DNA of 46,702 bases from 1-14-0-10-37-14 sp037130845. Its GTDB lineage: Bacteria > Patescibacteriota > Patescibacteriia > Patescibacteriales > Patescibacteriaceae. Made by a program: the position numbers and the translations under genes. Shown piece after piece: positions 17,101 through 23,713 of this stretch (positions within the stretch are counted from its first letter, which is position 1; each line of letters starts with the position of its first letter). The DNA lies in contig JBAXSE010000011.1 in assembly GCA_037130845.1 (NCBI GenBank), positions 1-46,702 on the forward strand, read 5' to 3'. The notes under the pieces are model-generated. The model did not search any database. It saw nothing but the letters and a program-made list of their open reading frames with translations, and was not told the origin of the DNA.

Positions 17101-18849
17101 CTAGCGGGTTTTACTGCGGCTATACAACCGGTACAAAGTAAAGGTTTCGTTAATATTGGCTATTTTGACGATTATTAGGTCAGAATCTTTCAATTTACGA
17201 GTATTTAAGTAGACCAAATCCGCATCCGACAACTTAAAATTATAATAATAAACAGGAATGCGGGCCGCCAGCTTGGCATAAATATTATTCATATTAATAT
17301 CAGTCAAAAGACCGACAATCACCATTCTTTGCGGGAAAAACAGTTTATCTTGATAGCGAGTCACGATAACGCTATTAGCCGGCGTCAAATCCAAGACGCT
17401 TTTCCATTCTTGGCGTGAGGCCAATTGACGGCTAGCGCTATAAGCCAAACCTTCGTCCGAACCATAATAGACAAAAAATATGCTCCAGGCAGCGATTATA
17501 GCCACAGTCGACCAACGCAAAGCTGATCTGATGGCAGGCTTGTAGCCCAACTTAGCTGCACAAACAATCGCATAAGCGGCTAATGGGATCATGCCCAAAT
17601 ATAGCGGCAGCCAATATCTGGTATAAGAATTGCCGATGGTAAAGGAGTTAGGATCTGGATTGTCATAAAAAATCCAGCTGCCATAATAAAAAATCAGAAT
17701 CGGTGCGATAATCAATAAACACAAAATATAAATCAATTGTCCGAAACGGCGACGGCGCCAATTAGCCAGCCAACAAGCAAAGCCCAAGACGGTCATAATA
17801 ATCAGCCAAGGAAACATCTTCCAGAAATAATAATAACTCATCTTAAAGCTATGGTCGGGGCGAAAACCGAAAACAAAAATAGCCGAGTTAAGCTTCTCCA
17901 GATAATCACCGGCTTCTACTCGATTTTGCGCGATAGTCACCGGCGCCTTTACCACGCTGGCTACAGCCGCCCTGCCGGTTGACACAATAGCGCTAACCGA
18001 CTTGTCCATATTAGGATAGCCCGATGCCAAAGGAGAATTATACAGTACCTGGTTCCAAAAAAAGACTGGCGAATAGGCCACTACGGCAAAAAATAAGAAA
18101 AAGATGAGCTTGACCAAACCGACTCGCCGCAAGTTAAATAGCCATAATACGATAAACAGAGGCGCTAGCCATAATAATTCCGAGGTGCGCGTCGCCACGG
18201 CCAAACCGATAAAAACACCGCTGACAGCAGACAACAGCCAGCCAAGATAAGGCCGAGACCTGCCAGTCTGGCTGAAATCGGGATAATCAGAAAAGCGCAA
18301 AGCAAGATATAACCCAATCAAAAAGAAAACAACAAAAGGCACGTTGTGGAAAAAACTATGGCTGGAAAAATAGATATAGACCGGAAAAAAAGCCAGAATA
18401 ACTGTCGCCACGGCCGCCACTCTTCTGTCGAACAGCCGCGCCACCAACAAGAAAAAAAAGATTAGCCCGATAGCCGCTAAGACCGGCGTAATATAAGGCA
18501 AGGCTGCTGCGCCGAGGCCCTTGGCTATTGTGCCGTAAATAATAGGCAGGCCAAGAAAGCTAACCGGCTTGAGCAGCGCTCCATCACTGCGGAAGCTGCG
18601 CGGCATCACTATCCCCTGCCCCAACAAGTTGTATTTTTCCCAGAACATCAGCGTGCCGTTTTCGGCATATTGTTTGGCAAACAGATAATTGGCATTTTCA
18701 TCAGGACTGATCCACTTTACAAAACCAGCGTCCTGCGTAGTATAATTATATGAAGCAGCCAACAAAAAAAAGCCGATGGCCAACAATGGCAGCCAAATCC
18801 ATTCTGGACGGCGATAGAGCGTGGACAATAACCGATAAACTTGTTTCAT
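17101..18849 (-). CDS. Polytopic GT39/GT83-like membrane glycosyltransferase
   Basis: 582 residues with about 11-12 transmembrane helices and a short hydrophilic C-terminal domain. The first extracytoplasmic loop carries WISPDENANYLFAKQYAENG, in which the acidic DE corresponds to the catalytic carboxylates of GT-C enzymes such as ArnT and protein O-mannosyltransferases that use polyprenyl-phosphate sugars. SSHSFFHNVPFVVFFL and NSYTRYWLPLYLG are further GT-C-type segments. It likely transfers a lipid-linked sugar to protein or glycan outside the membrane. The ATG at 18849 is chosen over a TTG at 18876 because the extended -10 lies just before it. Confidence 0.8.
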   Translation of the reverse strand: MKQVYRLLSTLYRRPEWIWLPLLAIGFFLLAASYNYTTQDAGFVKWISPDENANYLFAKQYAENGTLMFWEKYNLLGQGIVMPRSFRSDGALLKPVSFLGLPIIYGTIAKGLGAAALPYITPVLAAIGLIFFFLLVARLFDRRVAAVATVILAFFPVYIYFSSHSFFHNVPFVVFFLIGLYLALRFSDYPDFSQTGRSRPYLGWLLSAVSGVFIGLAVATRTSELLWLAPLFIVLWLFNLRRVGLVKLIFFLFFAVVAYSPVFFWNQVLYNSPLASGYPNMDKSVSAIVSTGRAAVASVVKAPVTIAQNRVEAGDYLEKLNSAIFVFGFRPDHSFKMSYYYFWKMFPWLIIMTVLGFACWLANWRRRRFGQLIYILCLLIIAPILIFYYGSWIFYDNPDPNSFTIGNSYTRYWLPLYLGMIPLAAYAIVCAAKLGYKPAIRSALRWSTVAIIAAWSIFFVYYGSDEGLAYSASRQLASRQEWKSVLDLTPANSVIVTRYQDKLFFPQRMVIVGLLTDINMNNIYAKLAARIPVYYYNFKLSDADLVYLNTRKLKDSDLIIVKIANINETFTLYRLYSRSKTR

Positions 18850-18856
18850 AACCACT

Positions 18857-18865
18857 ATTATAACA
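18857..18865 (-). promoter_or_regulatory. Extended -10 promoter giving a leaderless GT39-like mRNA
   Basis: TGTTATAAT on the minus strand lies seven bases before the ATG, so the predicted start site coincides with the initiation codon. It is the same element as before tspO. Confidence 0.55.
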
Positions 18866-18895
18866 GCTTGAGCCAAAATTTCCTAGGCGTATTAT

Positions 18896-18924
18896 AAAAG
18901 ACCGAACACAAATTCGATCTTTTT
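18896..18924 (-). terminator. Terminator after the first coiled-coil gene
   Basis: AAAGATCGAA / TTCGGTCTTTT hairpin with six-base loop and T-run on the minus strand. Confidence 0.65.
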
Positions 18925-18942
18925 AATTTTCGTTTTATCAGA

Positions 18943-19287
18943 TTAGGCTTCTAGAGCGTTGACGCGCATCTGCAAACGCTTGATTTCTTTCTTGATTGAC
19001 GCGATCTCTCCGGCCATCACAGCCAAATCTTCTTTGGCCATAGCCTCCAAACGAGACACTCTAGTACTTAAATCGCCTAACTCCGCCTTAATATCACGCA
19101 GTTCACCTCGTATATCGCTTAGCTCGTTATGGATATTAAGCAAGTCTTGATGAATAGGCGCGAATTTTTCATCAAATTTTTGTTCGAATTTGTCGTCTAT
19201 CAATTGTTCGATGCCAGGCAACAAAACCTCCTCGGTGAACCGAGCCAAATCATCATAAGTTAAGGCTTTGTTATTATTTTCGGACAT
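18943..19287 (-). CDS. Coiled-coil protein, paralogue 1
   Basis: 114 residues. A conserved N-terminal head (TYDDLARFTEEVLLPGIEQLIDD) is followed by a long heptad coiled coil (about 40-112; ELSDIRGELRDIKAELGDL, then KEDLAVMAGEIASIKKEI). It is a paralogue of the next gene upstream, with near-identical first 25 and last 45 residues and a variable middle. Proteins of this type are frequent in Patescibacteria genomes but have no assigned function; structural or regulatory oligomerisation is a guess. Confidence 0.7.
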   Translation of the reverse strand: MSENNNKALTYDDLARFTEEVLLPGIEQLIDDKFEQKFDEKFAPIHQDLLNIHNELSDIRGELRDIKAELGDLSTRVSRLEAMAKEDLAVMAGEIASIKKEIKRLQMRVNALEA

Positions 19288-19354
19288 AGCGCAAGTTTAT
19301 AACTAAATCATAACCCTTTCGTTATAATCACTAGTAATTATATACTACAGATAA

Positions 19355-19729
19355 TTAACTTTCCAATGCGTTGACGCGCATCTGCAAACGTTTAATTTCT
19401 TTCTTGATTGACGCAATTTCTCCGGCCATCATCGACAAGTCTTCTTTGGCCATTTTTTCCAAACGGCTAACCCGCTCTCGCAAGTCATCCAAATCTCCCC
19501 TAACCGCCCTAAACTCACCACGAAATTCACTGCGCATGTCAGCCATTTCGCCTTTCAGCTCTGTTCGCAAATCAGCTATATCGCCTTTCAGTTCTGTTCG
19601 TAGATCAGCTATATCGCCTTTCAGTTCTGTCCGCACATCATTTATCATATGCTCGATTCCAGGAAACAAAACCTCCTCGGTAAACCGAGCCAAATCATCG
19701 TAGGTCAGAGCTGTATTATTTTCGGACAT
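19355..19729 (-). CDS. Coiled-coil protein, paralogue 2, with 11-residue tandem repeats
   Basis: 124 residues from the ATG at 19729, which gives the same MSENN-ALTYDDLARFTEEV head as its paralogue; an upstream in-frame start at 19834 would run through the helicase terminator and is rejected. The middle consists of three near-identical 11-residue units DLRTELKGDIA (33-base repeats at about 19555-19650), then a diverged fourth. Eleven-residue periodicity fits a right-handed or hendecad coiled coil. The C-terminal 45 residues match paralogue 1. It lies upstream of paralogue 1 in the direction of transcription. Confidence 0.72.
   Translation of the reverse strand: MSENNTALTYDDLARFTEEVLFPGIEHMINDVRTELKGDIADLRTELKGDIADLRTELKGEMADMRSEFRGEFRAVRGDLDDLRERVSRLEKMAKEDLSMMAGEIASIKKEIKRLQMRVNALES
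19555..19652. repeat. Three 33-bp in-frame tandem repeats
   Basis: The 33-base unit containing ATATCGCCTTTCAG-TCTGTTCG is present three times with a few substitutions. It is in frame, so copy-number change would lengthen or shorten the coiled coil by 11 residues. Confidence 0.8.
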
Positions 19730-19750
19730 AAAGACAAAATTAATAATTGA

Positions 19751-19779
19751 ATTATAGGCCATTACATGACAAATATCAA
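19751..19779 (-). promoter_or_regulatory. Promoter of the coiled-coil paralogue pair
   Basis: TTGATA (19774-19779), 17 bases, TATAAT (19751-19756) on the minus strand, 21 bases before the ATG of paralogue 2. Confidence 0.65.
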
Positions 19780-19805
19780 GAGAACAATCGCGCCAAAAAT
19801 AGACA

Positions 19806-19849
19806 AAAAAACACCTCGTTCTGCCAAATGGCAAATCGGGGTGTTTTTA
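19806..19849 (-). terminator. Strong terminator of the DEAD-box helicase gene
   Basis: AAAAACACC...GGTGTTTTT with inner TGCC/GGCA pairing; symmetric A and T runs, immediately 3' of the helicase stop. Confidence 0.85.
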
Positions 19850-19854
19850 TATAT

Positions 19855-21093
19855 TTAGTGTTTGTGGTGGCTGGTATAGAGCGGCCTCTGGCCGGGGCGC
19901 TGCGTCTTGGGCTGGCTCCAGACAGACTTCTGCCCGAACTTTGACTTAGGACGATGCGGGGTGAATTCCAGCTGGGCTAATTCGATCAGCTTGATGCTCT
20001 TTTTGATCAAGCTTTCGATATTGCGGATTTCCTTGCCTTGATCAGGCGTGGCGAAAGAGATGGCCAGGCCGGTCTGCCCGGCGCGGCCGGTGCGGCCGAT
20101 GCGGTGGACATAATCCTCAGGCGTGCTGGGCAGATCATAGTTGATAACCAAGGCAATGCCTTTGACATCGATGCCGCGGGCGGCGATATCGGTACCGATC
20201 AAGACGCGGAATTCTCCGCTCTTGAAGCCGTCCAAAGATTTGCGGCGCTGGATCAATGATAAATTGGAATGGATTTCAGCCGCCTTGATGCCCATAGCAC
20301 GCACCTTGGCCGCGAGGGCCTTGGCGCCGTGCTTAGTACGGCTAAAGATGAGCACCGAACCTGTTGTGCGCTGCAGGATCTCCTTGACCTGGGCCAGCTT
20401 GTCTTCTTTCTTGATAACATACATTTCCTGCTCAACGCGCTCGACAGTGCTGCCCTGAGGGGCGACTTCGATGGTGACAGGCAGACGCATATGGATAGCG
20501 ACCAGCTTGGCAATGCTCGGGGGCATAGTGGCAGAGAAGAGCAAGGTCTGGCGTTCGCGGGAGATCTGATTAATAATCTTGGTCACCTGAGGGGCGAAGC
20601 CCATGTCGAACATGGTATCAGCCTCATCCAAGACCAAGGCCTTGATGCGTTCCAAGCGGACGATCTTGCGGTCGGCCAGGTCGATCAAACGGCCGGGAGT
20701 CGCCACAATCACGTGCGGATCACGCTTAAGCGCCACGATCTGGCGGCCGGCGGATTCGCCGCCCATGACAACTGCCGTGCGTAAATCAAAGAATTTGCCG
20801 ATTTTGCGGAGGCTTTCGTCTACCTGCAAGGCTAATTCTCGAGTCGGGACTAAGATTAAAATAGGGCCTTTAATCTGCTCCAGGCGCTCCAATAGAGGCA
20901 GGCCATAAGCAAAAGTCTTGCCGGTGCCGGTCTGGGCGATACCGATCATATCGGTACCGGCCAAAACATGCGGAATTGATTTTTTCTGGATCGGCGTCGG
21001 GGTCTTGAAGCCCAAACGGTCCAAAATTTGCACCATTTTTGCGCTCAAGCCAAGCCCGTTAAAGCCGTCGCTTTGTTTTTGTTGTTCGTTCAT
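19855..21093 (-). CDS. DEAD-box RNA helicase
   Basis: 412 residues with a complete motif set: Q motif (GLSAKMVQILDRLGFKTPTPIQ), motif I AQTGTGKT, PTRELALQ, GGxxxGRQ, TPGRLIDL, DEADTMFDMGF, SATMP, then in the RecA-2 domain FSRTKHGA, GTDIAARGIDV and HRIGRTGRAG. A short basic C-terminal tail (about 385-412, rich in K, R, Q, H) probably aids RNA binding. ATP-dependent RNA remodelling, for example in ribosome assembly, mRNA decay or cold adaptation (RhlE/CshA-like). Start at the ATG 21093 giving MNEQQKQSDGF; an upstream in-frame start at 21132 lies in the leader. Confidence 0.95.
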   Translation of the reverse strand: MNEQQKQSDGFNGLGLSAKMVQILDRLGFKTPTPIQKKSIPHVLAGTDMIGIAQTGTGKTFAYGLPLLERLEQIKGPILILVPTRELALQVDESLRKIGKFFDLRTAVVMGGESAGRQIVALKRDPHVIVATPGRLIDLADRKIVRLERIKALVLDEADTMFDMGFAPQVTKIINQISRERQTLLFSATMPPSIAKLVAIHMRLPVTIEVAPQGSTVERVEQEMYVIKKEDKLAQVKEILQRTTGSVLIFSRTKHGAKALAAKVRAMGIKAAEIHSNLSLIQRRKSLDGFKSGEFRVLIGTDIAARGIDVKGIALVINYDLPSTPEDYVHRIGRTGRAGQTGLAISFATPDQGKEIRNIESLIKKSIKLIELAQLEFTPHRPKSKFGQKSVWSQPKTQRPGQRPLYTSHHKH

Positions 21094-21165
21094 AAAAAAA
21101 TGACCCGTTTTCAAGCGGACCATAGGTATCATCGCGAGATTCGAATCTGTATAAATTAGACTGTA

Positions 21166-21194
21166 TTTATATCACATATACTAAAAAAAGTCAA
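21166..21194 (-). promoter_or_regulatory. Promoter of the DEAD-box helicase gene
   Basis: TTGACT (21189-21194), 17 bases, TATAAA (21166-21171), giving a leader of about 65 bases that contains the palindrome AGATTCGAATCT. Confidence 0.6.
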
Positions 21195-21358
21195 TAGCTA
21201 AGCCCTTTTCTTGAATACAGCCTCTAATTGTCAAATATTTCTGCAGCCAACACACATTAATTATAACATGGCTCATTTTTGAGTGCAAAATGTTCTTTTG
21301 TGCCCTGCAGCAAAAAACCTTCTTTTGTTAATAAAAGAGATCAAAACCTGAGTACTAT

Positions 21359-21457
21359 ATGCTCCTACAAATACAAATTACTACAAATGTACAAATCCGT
21401 ACCTAGGCACGAAGTTCTTATTTGTAAATTTGTAGTAATTTGTATTTGCAGGAGCAT
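21359..21457. repeat. 30-bp inverted repeat with 39-base loop
   Basis: Arms 21359-21388 and 21428-21457 are perfect complements except for one base (21450). The arms contain the sub-motif TACAAAT in direct repeat. It looks like a MITE-type or dispersed palindromic element. The rest of the 459-base gap 21094-21552 holds the helicase promoter and the ABC-F promoter; no gene is seen in it. Confidence 0.75.
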
Positions 21458-21517
21458 GTCGCAAATTTAAATCATTAGACTCAAGTAGGGGCGTATTTAA
21501 CTTAAAAAGACCTAAAC

Positions 21518-21545
21518 TTGCGTGTTTTCTGATAAATGCTACCAT
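21518..21545 (+). promoter_or_regulatory. Possible promoter of the ABC-F gene, leaderless
   Basis: TTGCGT (21518-21523), 16 bases, TACCAT (21540-21545); seven bases then lead to the ATG, so the message would have no leader. The -10 is weak. Confidence 0.35.
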
Positions 21546-21552
21546 ATAGGCT

Positions 21553-23292
21553 ATGCCCGCCTTATTACAAGTCAGCAACCTGGAAAAGTACTACGGACCG
21601 CAAAAAATCTTTGACGGCCTGACTTTTAGCGTTAATACCGGCCAAAAAATAGGCATTATCGGCCGCAACGGCGCCGGCAAATCCACCCTGTTCAAGATTA
21701 TCCTAGGCCAGGAAACAGCTGATAACGGCACGGTCATGCTGGGGCCCGAGGCTCATTTGGGCTATCTGCGCCAGGAGGAAGACTGGCGGGCGGACGAAAG
21801 CGCCCTGGATTACCTATTGCGGGTCAGCGGACAAGAGGAATGGACGGTCAAGAAACTGGCCTCCGCCTTCGAGCTCAAGGGCGATGTCTTGAACCGCCCC
21901 GCCCTCAATCTGTCCGGCGGCTGGCGCATGCGCCTCAAATTATCAGGCATGCTGCTGCAACGGCCTAACCTCTTTCTATTAGACGAACCTACCAACTACC
22001 TGGACCTGAACACTCTCATCCTGCTGGAAAATTATCTTAAATCATATAAAGGCAGCTTTTTGATCATTTCCCACGACCGCGAATTCCTCAAGAAGACCTG
22101 CGAAGAAACTTTGGAAATCAATGCCGGCGGCTGCTATCATTATCCCGGCCCGCTAGAAGAATATCTGGCCTTCAAGGAATTGCGCCAACTGGGATTAATC
22201 AAGGCCAACGAAGGCCTGCAGCGGCAGCAAGAGCATCTGCGTGAATTCGCCGAACGCTTCCGCGCCAAGGCCTCCAAGGCCAAGCAAGCCCAAGCGGCCC
22301 TGCGCAAGATAGAAAAGCTGGAAGCCAAGCGCATTACTATCGAGCACCAGGCCGGCATCACCCGCATCGTCATTCCGCCGGTAGTCAAACGCAAAAGCAT
22401 GGCGCTCAAGGTCAAGAATCTGACCGTCGGCTACGACAAACCGCTGGTCAGCCAGATCGTCTTCGAAATGCTGTTCGGCGAACGGCTGGTCGTCTTGGGC
22501 CAGAATGGCCAAGGCAAAACCACCCTGCTCAAAACCCTGGCCGACCTACTCCCGCCCTTGGCCGGATCATTCCATTGGTTTTCGGGCGGCAAGATCGCCT
22601 ACCACGCGCAAGAGTCCATGGAAGTATTGAAGGGCGATGAACAAGTCGGCATCTACCTGCGGCGCCAAGCCTCGCCCGACGTCAAGACCGAAGCCGTTCT
22701 CAAGATGGCCAGCGACTTGCTCTTCAACGATCGCGACCTGAAGAAAACAATCGGCGTCTTATCAGGCGGTGAGAAATCACGCTTGCTGCTGGGCGGCATC
22801 CTGCTATCCAAGCCGGACATCCTGATCCTGGACGAACCGACCAGCCACTTGGATTTTGAAACAGTCGAAGCACTAGGCGTGGCGCTATCCAAATTTGCCG
22901 GTGCGATCATCTTTACCAGCCATGACCGCACCTTTACCAATCTATTGTCCACCGGCATGATCCAGATTGAAAAAGGCCTGGCCCGCCGCCGTTTCCAGGA
23001 CTACGAAGATTATATTGCCGAACTGGAACTCACATTGGGCGCTAAACCGGAATCCAGCGAAGAGAAAACAGACTCCAACGGCCGCCAAATATATTTGGAG
23101 CAAAAAGCCAAACAAAAAAATCTGGCCCAACTAGAGAAAGAATTGGCTCGTCTCAACCAACAGCACGCCGAGCTGATGTTCTACTTCACCGACCACCCCA
23201 CCAACTACACGGTCGACAAAGTGCGGCAGCTGGACGCGCTCAACGCCGCCATCAAAGAGGCTGAAGAACGCTGGCTCAATCAAGTAAATTAG
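21553..23292 (+). CDS. ABC-F family ATP-binding protein
   Basis: 579 residues with two ABC cassettes and no transmembrane segment. Cassette 1: Walker A GRNGAGKST (about 36-44), signature LSGGWRMRL, Walker B FLLDEPTNYLD. Cassette 2: Walker A GQNGQGKTT, signature LSGGEKSRL, Walker B ILILDEPTSHLD. A charged linker of about 80 residues (GLQRQQEHLREFAERFRAKASKAKQAQAALRK) between the cassettes is the P-site tRNA interaction motif, and a C-terminal coiled coil (about 510-579) resembles Uup/YdiF proteins. ABC-F proteins bind the ribosomal E site and relieve stalled translation or protect against antibiotics. Its GC content is higher than that of the neighbouring intergenic DNA, like a core gene. Confidence 0.93.
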   Translation: MPALLQVSNLEKYYGPQKIFDGLTFSVNTGQKIGIIGRNGAGKSTLFKIILGQETADNGTVMLGPEAHLGYLRQEEDWRADESALDYLLRVSGQEEWTVKKLASAFELKGDVLNRPALNLSGGWRMRLKLSGMLLQRPNLFLLDEPTNYLDLNTLILLENYLKSYKGSFLIISHDREFLKKTCEETLEINAGGCYHYPGPLEEYLAFKELRQLGLIKANEGLQRQQEHLREFAERFRAKASKAKQAQAALRKIEKLEAKRITIEHQAGITRIVIPPVVKRKSMALKVKNLTVGYDKPLVSQIVFEMLFGERLVVLGQNGQGKTTLLKTLADLLPPLAGSFHWFSGGKIAYHAQESMEVLKGDEQVGIYLRRQASPDVKTEAVLKMASDLLFNDRDLKKTIGVLSGGEKSRLLLGGILLSKPDILILDEPTSHLDFETVEALGVALSKFAGAIIFTSHDRTFTNLLSTGMIQIEKGLARRRFQDYEDYIAELELTLGAKPESSEEKTDSNGRQIYLEQKAKQKNLAQLEKELARLNQQHAELMFYFTDHPTNYTVDKVRQLDALNAAIKEAEERWLNQVN

Positions 23293-23667
23293 AAAATACC
23301 TACTGGCAGGTTTGGACTTAAACATCGGTAATGTTAGAGAAGTGATAACTGGCCGTCTTGGCATCATTAGACAGTAACATCAAACTTATCTTTCTTTTTG
23401 ATATAGCTGTTTTAGCACCAGAGAAAAATCTGGCAATCCAGCTATGTCAAAATCAAAGAGAGCTTCGTGAACTCTGACAAATCTTACCATTTTTTCTATA
23501 GGAATATTTGTCCTTCAACAGCACTCCGCCCGCCTCGCGTCGACGCAAGTCGAGGCGGGCCGACTCTCTTTGCTTTTGACGCTGGATTGAAACGATTTTC
23601 CATGGTGCTTAAACAGCCATATCGTAGCTTTGGGGGAAAATACAAAATACAATACAAACGATACAAA
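23293..23667. other. Gene-free interval with structured elements
   Basis: No credible gene. It contains a nested hairpin at 23398-23450 and a perfect ten-base inverted repeat GCCCGCCTCG/CGAGGCGGGC at 23528-23560, which resembles a dispersed palindromic repeat. A 72-codon plus-strand ORF at 23467-23685 runs through this palindrome and a terminator and is not considered real. Confidence 0.5.
23398..23450. other. Nested hairpin, possible structured RNA
   Basis: Outer arms TTGATATAGCTG and CAGCTATGTCAA pair with one exception, and an inner CCAGA/TCTGG stem closes a short A-rich loop. It is too elaborate for a simple terminator and has no T-tract. Confidence 0.35.
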
Positions 23668-23695
23668 ATAAAAACCGCCGACTAGGCGGTTTTTA
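23668..23695 (-). terminator. Terminator of the P-type ATPase operon
   Basis: AAAAACCGCC-GACTA-GGCGGTTTTT, perfectly symmetric, directly 3' of the ATPase gene. Confidence 0.85.
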
Positions 23696-23713
23696 TTTAC
23701 CTGAAATATTTAT

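Noticed and set aside
19730..19834. N-terminal extension of coiled-coil paralogue 2 to 19834
   Set aside because: It would run through the helicase terminator and its own promoter; the paralogue shows that the start is the MSENN methionine at 19729.
23467..23685. 72-codon ORF on the plus strand
   Set aside because: It crosses a palindromic repeat and a terminator, and has no RBS or protein-like composition.
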